A stretch of DNA of 52,011 nucleotides from Bifiguratus adelaidae (Eukaryota; Mucoromycota; Endogonomycetes; Endogonales): NCBI GenBank assembly GCA_002261195.1, contig MVBO01000103.1, positions 1 to 52,011 on the forward strand. Reading direction: 5' to 3'. Position numbers and translations under genes: made by a program. Positions 42,849-52,011 of the stretch are shown piece after piece. Positions within the stretch are counted from its first letter, which is position 1. Each line of letters opens with the position of its first letter. A model generated the notes under the pieces. The model saw only the letters and a program-made list of their open reading frames with translations, made no database searches and was not told the origin of the DNA.

Positions 42849-44372
42849 CTATGCCGGTGGGAAAAATTTCGCAAACAGGACAACACCCAATGCACCATAA
42901 AGAATTGGGTAAAGGACGGACAGACGTTTGTGACGTCCCAGACTATGCGCGTACGCTAATCCCCAATACACGGGTGGTAAACTGGAAAAGAAGCGAGTGA
43001 TGACCTGGACGTGCATGAAGAAGACGCAGTAGATGAGGAGGAATAACCATAGATAGATGAAGGGGATCAGGGTTGACTCGAAGTATGGTGAAGCATTTGC
43101 TTTCAGCGCTGTCATCAATATGAGTTAGACGGAGGGTAATGGAATAGGACAACTGAGCCATCCTTACTCTTCACGTAGCCAATCGAGAGAAATCGCTTTT
43201 TGTCATGCTGGAAATATTGCAGTATCCCAAACGATGAGAGGCAAATCATGGGAAGCGCAAATAGAAAATTTGGTATTTGCTTCATTTCCCAGTAAGTCAG
43301 GAAGCCGTTATCCCTGCACGTTATCACATTAGTATACAAGACAACGGAATAATGTGTACTAACCAATACGCGCTCTGTACGTGACTATACATGAGCGGCA
43401 AACGCCAGTCGCACCAGCCGCTGCGGGCCTTGTGCTCCTGATCACAAAACGTTCGATAGCCGTAGTATTGGAATATTGCAAATCCGCCAAACACAATGGC
43501 AATGCAGAATAGCCTTTTCAAAATGCGAAAAACGATATCCAACTATAAGGAGATTTTCTTAAATGAGCAAATTCGAATAGCTGAGGAACAGACTTACTGG
43601 CTTCCGCTTTACTGCTTGTCCAATTGGCAAAGACGTGGCCATGTCAAAGCAAAAAAAGCCGGCATAGATAATCGCATTAGATCGAGCAAGACCAGCAACA
43701 GACCACACAATCGCTGCCAAGAGAGCTTTACCAGAAAGCCAGCAGTACATGCCAGAGAATGACAGCAGCGCAAACATCGATTCTGTATAGAAGGATGACA
43801 TGAAGATACCAGCCGGATTAAGGCAGAAGAAGATGGATGAAATCCAGGCAAATCGAACATCATTTGTTGCTCGTAGTGTCAGTCTGAAGCCAAAAGACAT
43901 GAATTGCTCACAATGTGCAAAGAGACGCGATATGCCTACCTATATAGAACAACGGCAGCCAAGACGAAGGCCAGGTTCGACACGAGAATGCCTGAAAGCA
44001 ATGTCAAATCCGTATCGCCGAGACGCAAAAAGTTGAGAGGCTTCAAAACTGCACCTTCGTGTGAGCGTTATACCACTAACGCGTATAAGCAGACTTACTG
44101 ATGGTCGCTAACGCCCGCGCAATCACGGGCACCAGCGGGAAGAAGGCATGCTCCTGCTCGTACACGTAGCCTTGAGAGGCTATGTGGAGAAAATAGACCG
44201 CGTCCCAGCGCAAGTATACTGTGAGCGGAAATGTCGAAACAAGGGTGGATGAGGAGGAATCATAGTCATCCACGAACCAGTTGGCCAGAGCAGCGAGTAC
44301 GAAAACAAAGAAGCGACCAAGCAAGGCGACAACCACAATATGCCGCTCGATACGGTGAGAAGGTATTCTCAT
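42849..44372 (-). CDS. GPI18: GPI mannosyltransferase 2 (PIG-V/Gpi18)
   Basis: ER multi-pass enzyme adding the second mannose to the GPI-anchor precursor. 417 aa; exons 44099-44372, 43940-44048, 43598-43883, 43364-43542, 43168-43313, 42849-43108; five GT-AG introns of 50-59 nt, all keeping frame. Family blocks: VYLRWDAVYFLHIASQGY near residue 50 (RWD...F, the GT76 luminal motif), YEQEHAFFPLVPVIARAL, FFCLNPAGIFMSSFYTES, GLARSNAIIYAGFF, HVQSAYWDNGFLTYWEMKQI (across intron 4) and the C-terminal FPPA. At least eight hydrophobic segments can be seen. The ATG lies 42 nt after the stop of the OSBP gene on the same strand, so its promoter must be very short or lie in the OSBP coding region. Confidence 0.93.
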
Positions 44373-44414
44373 ACAGAAGATTTCATTAAGGCCCCGAATG
44401 ATATAAGTAAAAGC

Positions 44415-47400
44415 TCAAAACAGATCTGCGTCCGGGATATTCCATTTGACATCCGTATTGCCGGCATCAATCTCTCCCCGGACATGTTCCCTTTCGGCCC
44501 AGTACTCAAAATTATACTCCCAATAGGGCTCTTGAGTATCTTTCTCAATCTTTCGTGTGAACCATCGTGGTTGCCATTCTTCGCCCGTTCGCTCCTTTTC
44601 GCGTTGTCGCCTCTTTGCTCGTTGCTTTTCCTCCAATCTGTTCTTTTCTGAGGATGCCAAGTCGTATTCGCAATTTTCCATGGCTTTCTGATCCGGTCGG
44701 AATCGGCAATCCGTGGGAGCAATGTACTTGCTCAGGATCTCGGGAAGGTCGTTCAAGGTAATGGCGAAATTGGTGAGATTATACGGAACTTTTTCGGTAT
44801 GGAATGGATGACGCTTCCAGAGTAAGATGGGCTTGCTTTGCGTGAGCGAGATACGATCTTGTGAGATGGCATTATGAGATTTGTCATCGACGATTCCCAA
44901 TAGGTCGGATTGACCATGGCGAACCCTTCTGGCTAGCAATTGGCTATCCCAACGGCCAGCAAGCTCCCAGACTTTGGCGCCCGTCTCGCCAGATATGACA
45001 TATCCACGTACTTCGTGTGACTCACTGGATCTCCAACCTTTGGGTTTGAAGGTAAGCACACACCGATCTCTTGTCGCATGGTTGACAAACACCATGTCGC
45101 CGTAGGCATCGAAGCCGGGATTGCCGAGAATTAAATTTGTGACAGCAACAATTGGCTTCATCCAGGAGTAATGCTCCAGCCTGATGCCTTCGGTGCCATC
45201 ATCGCCAGTTGTGGGCAGTTTGAGCTCCATGTGTGAGATGCCTTTTGGATGCATCTCAAAGGACTTTCCCCAGAACTTGCTTTTGACGTCGGATTCAGCA
45301 TAAAAGTTGTATGCTGGCGACTCACAATAGCAAGCACTGATAGGCTAATGAACAATTGGTTAATTCGTCAACGTCAATCGTCGAATGCCAGGACATACCG
45401 GATGATGAGAGACTTGCTCCGACAGGTACCGATAATTCTTCTCCTTGTCAACAAACTCAAACGTTTCTCCCTTCAATGTTATATATCAGCAGTTGCCGTA
45501 CGCAAAGCTCATCTTTTACATACCAGAAGAGGGTTGAACGGTTTTGCAACACGTCCAATGACACTAGAGAAGTTGCTCACTGCAAAAGCAACGACATAGA
45601 GCATACGCTCAGTACTCTGTGTCTGCTTAACAGCAATATTCAATAACTCCGCGTATTCCATGTCTTCGCACATGCGCTGCAACATGCTTGCGGGCTCGTT
45701 GAAATATACCGGGAGCGAGATACGTGTTAAGTCTTTGCCGATCGAGTTCTTGAGAATAGACCACAGAGAGATTTGAGGCATCTCCTTGTCGGATATTGGA
45801 AGACTTTTGCGCCATTGATCGGGATAGCCGTAAAATGATTCGGCTATCTGTTGATTGTAATGTGGTCGGCGGACGACTGAAAGCGAAGTCTGAGTGGTAT
45901 CTGCCGAATTGCTATCCGAATCGCGGGTCTCTGCCATAGAGATCGTTTCGGACTCGCCTTCGGACTTTGCGGATTCCGTGGGCTGAACACCACCGATTGC
46001 CGTACTGGGCATAGCTTCCAGGTCCCCAATGAGTGACATGTGTCGATCGGGAGCGACCACCAATTCATTCTCTTCGTCCATGGCATCAAAGAATTCGTCT
46101 GCATCAGTCTCGTCCATGTCCACCAGTTGCCCGGGCTCTTGAATAAGCTCAGTGTCGATGGGGCCAGGGGGTCCAACCGACACCTCGCTCCGTTCTTCCC
46201 TGTTGATGACGGACCGACTCCGACCACGCTTTTCTTCACGTCGTCGTTCCTTTCGCTCCTCGACAGCTTCTTCCAGCAGTCTTTGCATTCTCTCTTGCTC
46301 TAAAGCCAGACTCTTCATGCTCTCTTCCCAGAGCTGTAGGCGGTTTTGTTGATCCTCATATTTGAGCCTCCAGAAATTTTCGCGGCTTTCTGCCCGCCTG
46401 GCGACGTCGTTTACCAGGGATGCTATACTTGAAAGCCCTGATCTGCATGCTTCCGCGAGTGCATCACACCGCTGCACCTTATTATCGTCGTGACTCTTCT
46501 CGTTCATCAACAGGCTCTCAAACAATTGCGTTTGAAGATAGCATTGAGTCTTGACAGAGTTTACCGCGATGGCAAGGCCTTCCTCGTTAGGTGGTACCTC
46601 AACTGTATCAACGACAGATGTGAGGTCATCTTCGTTCTCCTCTTCAATATCCTCATCTTCCAGCATCACGGGATAAGTACCTAGGCCACCGCGATCCGAA
46701 AGAACTGATTGATGGCTAAGACGATTGCTCTTCTTCCGCTCTTGTTTCGCCTTAATTGACTGGTCATCTGCAGTGGAATCTCCACCTTCTTCATCTACTA
46801 TAGAGGGATTGGAAGATACTCGCTTCAACTTGAAGCGAGATCTGTAACTTTTCTGCGAACTTCGCGAGTCTACTTTGCTGATTGGAGACTCTGGCATCGC
46901 TGGTTCAGCCTTGGCCTGGTCGCTAGCCACCTTTTTGGACTGGGAGATGGCAAATATCCAGCGTTTGGCTTCCACCGGCAAGTTTGCCTTCAAGGAGAAA
47001 CGAGCTTCCCCGCTACCAGTCCCAATCACGTCAAAACGATTCTTGTCCTTGGGATCTATCCAGACTCTTGCCGTTCTTAAATCGATTGTGCCTCGTGGAC
47101 CTTTGAGGACTGCATCTTGACTCTTGTAGTAAGACAACAAGCCTACACATGATATTTTGCTACAGTGAGTGTCAAATAGAATGCACGAATGTCCGTACAT
47201 ACCGTTGTCGAGGACGAACCACCTTGTCTTGAATCCTCCAGCGATATTAGTCCACTTGCTTAGGTATCCCGTCATGGTAGGGGACTTGCCAGGCGCGGTT
47301 GGAATAATTACGTCGGTCGGAGCAGCTGTGGCCGGACATAAGTAAGCATCTGAATCCTTGTGCATTGCCGGAACTTACCATCCTTGAGAAGCTGCCTCAG

Positions 47401-48425
47401 CTTTTCATCCTTTGTCGCATCAACTGGCAATTTGCCTTTGCGATCTCTTACGAGAACGTCACCACCTTTTTCAAGCAAGAGCTTCACAATCTCCGTATTC
47501 CTAAGTCGCGCAGCGTCGTGCAGCGCCGTTGAACCCGTCCGCGGATCTACCTGATTGATTGGAATTAAAGATGATTTGGGGTCACAAAATATGCGCGTGA
47601 TGGTGGGTAGGTCCGACTCGGCTACAGCCTTGCGAAAGCGCGGATATTGTGAGGCAAGGTAATTTTCACGATGTGCTGACAACAGTTTCGCATATTAGAC
47701 GTCATGAACATATACGAGGCGCTTGGACGCCTACCTTTTAGCAGTCGATGGCATTGAGAGTTCTTGCGACAGTATTCCTCCGGTGTCTGTCCATGGACAT
47801 TTAGCTCAATGTCATTAATGCCATCTTGCTGCAAGAGGAACGCAACGACGTCGGGTCGATTTGATCTGGCGGCCAGATGGAGTGGCGTATTACCGTTCGA
47901 ATCGCGAGAATTAACGTCACCGCCCTCCTTCGATTTAAGAAGATGCTCGATTGTGCCGATCTGAGCACACTGTACCGCCAAGTGTATTGGCTGCGATGTG
48001 AGCTTACTTTGAGCGTCGGTATTCTTGCTATTGGCCAACTGTTCATCAATAGCAGGAATATCGCCTGCCGAGAGTATCAAAGACATAGTTAGCCATCAGG
48101 AATCACAAGGCCAATAACAGAGAATAACCTCCGAGAGTGCACAGCAAGGGTGCCTTACCTATCCTTAACGCTTCCAAAAGTCGAAATACTTGTAGCTGAG
48201 TGTCTATATTCACCTTGTCTATATCCCATTAGTGTACTGCGGCCTGAGTTTGGCTTGTTATCCTCATGTTCGGTCCTCATGGTCCATACTAAAATAGACG
48301 AGAATTCCTTGCCCGAAGAGACAACACCAGTATAAGCACTTACCATCGTCAACGTTCCACAGCGCACCAGACTCTGCTCGCCTGTACGTCCTGGGTGTCA
48401 CGGGCGATTCGGGCGATTCTGCCAT
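44415..48425 (-). CDS. oxysterol-binding protein, long Osh1/Swh1 type (ankyrin-PH-FFAT-ORD)
   Basis: Sterol/phosphoinositide transfer protein at membrane contact sites, 1170 aa. Exons 48344-48425, 48159-48218, 47735-48064, 47379-47675, 47203-47325, 47142-45524, 45399-45470, 44415-45344. Domains: ankyrin repeats (about 35-250; NGNTPLHLAARSNRPDVVAF, GSTALHDAARLRNTEIVKLL), PH (about 275-375; GYLSKWTNIAGGFKTRWFVL), a Ser/acidic linker, an FFAT motif DEFFDAMDE (about 645) that binds ER VAP proteins, and the sterol-binding domain (about 755-1165). The OSBP fingerprint EQVSHHPP is split by intron 45345-45398. Further blocks: NLILGNPGFDAYGDMVF, KVPYNLTNFAITLND. The 60-nt intron 47143-47202 inside the PH domain has no stop in frame. 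The N-terminus (MAESPESPVTPRTYRR) and its 125-nt first intron rest on phase agreement. Confidence 0.93.
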
Positions 48426-48837
48426 GGCAGTTGTAAGGGCAAGCAGCAACGTCGCACAGAAGTATGACTTCGATGTCTCCAAATAAGGCAACAACTGTTT
48501 AAGATCAGTTGAGACTGTCAAGCACGGATACTCTTCACACACTCTGGCATTGTCTGCAACCGACATTAGGGGCTCTAATGATAGGTCAATTGAAAAAGCT
48601 TTCATCATGCATCACCAGAAATCGTGAGAATGTCACTTTCATGTCTTGTGGCTCAATTGAGCCGATAGACCTATCGTTATGGGCAAGCCAATTTGCACAT
48701 GTTGCAAGGGGTTGCATCTGCTTCTGACTCAGGAAAAAAGAAGAAAAGTGGAGCTATCTACGCTGGTGACAAATATGCCAAAGAAGGCGGCACGTGTTTC
48801 GTCTAAAATGTAGGCGGTCGCGCGGTCACACGGTCGC
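48426..48837. other. OSBP upstream region
   Basis: About 410 nt between the OSBP start and the tRNA terminator. It contains no supported gene and presumably carries the OSBP promoter; I recognised no specific element. Confidence 0.5.
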
Positions 48838-48842
48838 AAAAA
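48838..48842 (-). terminator. RNA polymerase III terminator of tRNA-Gly
   Basis: A run of five T residues on the minus strand begins 5 nt after the tRNA 3' end, the usual Pol III stop. Confidence 0.8.
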
Positions 48843-48846
48843 GTAT

Positions 48847-48916
48847 GCATTCTCGGGGAGTCGAACCCCGGCCTCCTGCTTGGAAGGCAGGAATTCTACC
48901 GCTGAACTAAGAATGC
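48847..48916 (-). tRNA. tRNA-Gly (anticodon UCC)
   Basis: The minus strand folds into a full cloverleaf of about 70 nt. The acceptor ends GCATTCT and AGAATGC pair over 7 bp. The D arm has AGCGGTAG. The anticodon arm pairs CCTGC with GCAGG around the loop CTTCCAA, giving anticodon TCC, which reads GGA/GGG glycine codons. The T arm is CGGGG TTCGACT CCCCG, containing the B box. There is no intron. Confidence 0.95.
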
Positions 48917-50874
48917 CTTGGTCCAGGTGACTGACTTACGAAGTAGCAATTTTCAGGCCGTTCGGCATATCAATGACTCTACCAACGTTAGTGCAAGAGG
49001 TCCCATAGATTTAAAGCGGAAAATGCATATGAACGAATCGCCGAATCATCCTTATTCGGTTTACCGGGGGAATCGGAGGTTCCAAGTTATGTATCGTCAC
49101 ATAACTGCTGTACTAGCATATTTTCCATGACTGTTCTTATAACGCTCGCCGCCTGGCCGCTATATGCTTGGCAATCCTCCAAAGCACGGGTCCCTGCAAG
49201 CCGAAGCTGCACTATCTCCAATCTTCCATCAAAGGACCAATTGATTCCCGCTGAGAGTTTTGCACATTTTCGACTGGACTCAAACCGGGACTTACGGACG
49301 GGGATCGGACAAAATTAATACCTGTTTGGAGAATTTCTAAGAATACAGCTGGGTCGTTACATCCCAATGTATGTTCGGTGCTTGGTTTTGTCTCGACATT
49401 CATTTCGTCTGATGATCACTGAAGTTCAATGACGCTTTCAGTAAGCAGCTCAAGGCTAAACACCACGATTTGCGTGCAAACCGACAATTGCTTCTCCGCT
49501 TGCTCTGTCGAGACTATGTCTCTTGGCGAAACGTTCTTTCAGCATCCCCACGCTGCAAGTGCGTACGAACGTCGCTAGAAGCCGTGACTGCGCACTGACT
49601 TGCAATACCAGAGATGTTGTCCAGTGCAAGATCACATGAGCTCAAGTTTGGCCCACGACGTTAAAGTCACAAGAACAACAATTTGAAACAGTGGCACGTC
49701 GGCTTCCAGCCTTAAGGAGTTTCGCCATTGATCTTTGGCGGAGCGCATGCTCATTTGTCATGCAGTTAAGCTATAGGGAATTCTTTTTATAACCTTGAGC
49801 CACTTTATTCAAAGCAGGATGGACAGTGTACGGGTCGGGTCATTGGACAAATCGGGAGATATCATACTAGAGACATTGTGGCAGTTTATTGTTGGATATG
49901 ATAAGTCTGGCACGGTATCCATTAAAGTCAATCACCGTGAGACGGAGCGGTGAACATCCAAGACCGTCCGCCTGACTACTTTTGTAATGCAATGTCTGAG
50001 TATCGCTTCAGGGCCCCAATATGATACTTGAGCCCTGGCTTTCTACCCGCACTTAATTACAGTTCATGCAAACGAGCAGGATCCTCTAGTGGTGTTCCAT
50101 TCATGAATCCACCAACAACCTCCCGCTCTGCTTCGATGCTTTGTTTTTGGCAGCCAGATGAAGAGATCATGATACAGGTGAATGAAGAGTATGACATAGA
50201 GTACATATTGCATCCTTCATTATTGAGACTAGCCAACTCCAATATGCTTCTCGAAATTTGGACAGCATGTTCTCCGTGAAGCCGAAGGCGTGAGCGGCAT
50301 GGCCGACCTTGCTGGCGGTCGCTGGCGGTCGCATCTATCGCGATCTACCTTGTAGCCGAACATATCGTCCATGGCTGTTTAGCAGTCAAGCGCTGTCATG
50401 GTCAACGTCTATTTACAATGTGCGCCAAGAATGCTGGCAGGAAGCCGACTCGGAGTGAATACTGATTGCATTCATACGCCGATGGCCGGAGAATGATGTT
50501 TCGGTGAATATCCGCAGTACTTTTGCCAAAGAGTACAACCGACTGCAACTCTATTTATACTACGGTATTTCCAGGTTGGGCGATTCACAGAACAGGAGCC
50601 AACAAGCAGTCATTCCATGTAATCATTTTTTCGACTTCACGGGCTACAGCTCTAACCTATCGGATATACTCTGATAGATTGCTGACATATCCAGTACCCG
50701 CCCAAACATTCATGGATCATCACAACGTGACTTTATCAACCAAACATGTACATTGAAACAAAGACTTCACAATCAAGAAGCAAACCTTTTGCAAAGCAGC
50801 ACAGAAAATCCAAAACAACGCCAAGTCCCCAAGACAAACCCTTCGCTAACCGCCAAGGTATACACAATGCCACC
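48917..50874. other. gene-free region of about 2 kb
   Basis: No frame above about 83 codons, no recognisable domain, no further tRNA and no terminal repeats were seen. Base composition is close to that of the flanks. It may hold promoters, an unrecognised non-coding RNA or relics of a gene too decayed to read. A short tandem repeat lies at 50311-50330. Confidence 0.6.
50311..50330 (+). repeat. 10-bp perfect tandem duplication
   Basis: The decamer GCTGGCGGTC is present twice head to tail, and the first two bases of a third copy follow. It is G/C-rich compared with the surrounding region. Confidence 0.85.
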
Positions 50875-51870
50875 CTAGGCGGCCGTTTTCCATCCCTCGT
50901 TCAATTTCATCAACGTCAATACGGCGTCCATGGGATACTGGCCTGTGCGCCCACTGACGTCTTTTTTTCTATCCTCGTCTATGTCTTCGCCAAAGCGATG
51001 CTCAGCCGCGATCCGACTTAGTTCATCGTCGCCATTTAGATTCGGTGAGGCATGATTTAACGGCGAATAGAGGCCGTTGGGAGTAGAGTTGCCTCGAGAG
51101 GGATCGAGATCATTAGCTTGTATTTGATGCAGTTGCTCGTCTGGTGTAGCCAAGAGCCCATCCGCCAGATTCAAAAAAGCATTGTGGCCTTGTTTTAGGG
51201 CGTCCGAGATGTCTCCCGTCAAGAGCCTTGTGGCAATTGTGGGCGGTGATAGCGGAGGAATGGAGGTAGTGATGGGAAAGAAACCGCCGTTGGATTGGGC
51301 GAGATCGGTAGCGGCCAATTGAGAGGCAGAGAATTGTCCCGACGTGACCAGTTGCTCGGCGGTATTGAGCATGCGGAGGTCTTCGGCGGTAAAGTGCGTG
51401 GGCATGTTGGGGTTATGAGATGGCGTGCTTCCATTTTGAGCATTGCGTGGTGACGATTCCTTGTGATCGTCGTGCATGGATGTAGCACCTCCCATGGATT
51501 TCCGACGTTCCTTCTCTTTGCGTTTGTTTTGTCGCTTGAGAAATTCCTCTTCAATCCACTTTTGCTTGTGCTCTGAATCTTGTCTGCCAAAGAGTTTAGT
51601 GGCCCGCTTGTTGACACGACAGCGCAAGTCATTGTCCTTGTCTATCAACAAAGCGTTAGTGTTAAATTCTGAGCAGTGACCGTTCCTGGGGACTGCCATG
51701 GACGGTGAAATAAGTGAGCGCAGTCATAAGGACGGTTGGGACGGTACGCTCTTTTCACACTCCCTTTCCTCCTCTGCTCGTTGCCCCCTCCTTCTCTTTC
51801 GCTTCTCTGACGTTGCTGACGGCCTTTTATGCATGCCATGGGGAGACCCCATGGAGGTAAACATGCGCAT
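50875..51870 (-). CDS. DUF3020-like fungal nuclear protein
   Basis: Two exons, 51759-51870 and 50875-51641, joined by a 117-nt GT-AG intron in phase 1, give 292 aa. The junction makes EKRKRRRGQRAEEEREY-KDNDLR, then CRVNKRATKLFG and KQKWIEEEFLKRQNKRKEKE. This is the basic pattern (Arg/Lys-rich helix, DNDLR, WIEEEF, RRQKR) that I associate with fungal DUF3020 proteins, thought to be nuclear. The rest is Ser/Asn/Pro-rich, with a possible amphipathic helix (AEDLRMLNTAEQLVTSGQFS) and a C-terminal LTLMKLNEGWK. In-frame ATGs at 51870, 51852 and 51834 all fit; the first was chosen. The donor site has a weak sequence, so exon 1 is less certain than exon 2. Confidence 0.65.
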
Positions 51871-52011
51871 GCTCGAGTCTACGTCAACATGTCGGACATG
51901 AGCACAGGTGGTTTAGGGTGACCTCGCAGAGCGCACGCAAGCGTCGCACCTCACCTGCGGCCCCTCCTCGACCCCAGCGGACCCCAACGGACCCCGCCAC
52001 ACCTGATCCAC

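Noticed and set aside
1-52011. CRISPR array, intact transposon or viral insertion
   Set aside because: No regularly spaced repeats, transposase, reverse transcriptase, integrase or long terminal repeats were seen anywhere in the window.

Overview
The window looks like chromosomal DNA of a filamentous fungus, most probably an early-diverging lineage of the Mucoromycota type. Genes carry many short GT-AG introns, mostly 44-70 nt. Intergenic gaps are very small. The gene content mixes fungal markers (fungal-type acetyl-CoA carboxylase, SPX-VTC protein, AreA-like and DUF3020-like proteins) with animal-like families that yeasts lack or have diverged strongly (DENND11/LCHN, MFSD10/TETRAN, SNAPC4, an RRM-AlkB protein, a SIKE/FGFR1OP2-like coiled coil). 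I rebuilt most gene models by hand from donor and acceptor sites and reading phase. Nearly every complete model sums to a whole number of codons. The lineage is an inference; no rRNA is present to fix it.

Layout. 1-2873 (-): GT37-like fucosyltransferase (cut by the window edge) and an MFSD10-like transporter. 2982-4722 (+): RBBP5/Swd1 of the COMPASS histone methyltransferase. 4934-6448 (+): AreA-like/DUF3295 protein. 6613-7119 (-): possible small unknown gene. 7183-9810 (+): DENND11-like protein. 10536-17349 (+): complete acetyl-CoA carboxylase. 17546-19649 (-): SPX-VTC protein. 20473-20865 (-): zinc-ribbon protein. 21482-25141 (-): short-chain dehydrogenase and heat shock factor, 3 nt apart. 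25557-28245 (+): unknown type II membrane protein and coiled-coil protein. 28355-30118 (-): riboflavin kinase and a seven-TM protein. 30444-31757 (-): aldo/keto reductase. 31921-34820 (+): PRISE/SirQ-type reductase followed by a decayed tandem copy. 34992-36845 (-): PTR2 peptide transporter. 37963-39223 (-): RRM-AlkB dioxygenase. 39271-41699 (+): SNAPC4 homologue. 41834-42674 (+): ribosomal protein eL14. 42849-48425 (-): PIG-V/Gpi18 and a long OSBP (ankyrin-PH-FFAT-ORD). 48847-48916 (-): tRNA-Gly(UCC). 50875-51870 (-): DUF3020-like protein. The stretch 48917-50874 has no gene I can support.

The genes are mainly independent housekeeping and regulatory functions: lipid synthesis and transport, GPI anchors, flavin cofactors, polyphosphate/phosphate sensing, chromatin, snRNA transcription and stress response. 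There is no metabolic cluster, CRISPR array or intact mobile element. The most notable features are of gene structure: a predicted 9-nt in-frame microexon and a 22-nt microexon in the aldo/keto reductase, two GC-AG introns in one dehydrogenase gene, start codons split off on 6-nt and 19-nt first exons, several nearly gapless gene pairs, and a reductase pseudogene whose first 214 coding bases appear homogenised with its intact neighbour. I did not find a convincing new multi-gene system.
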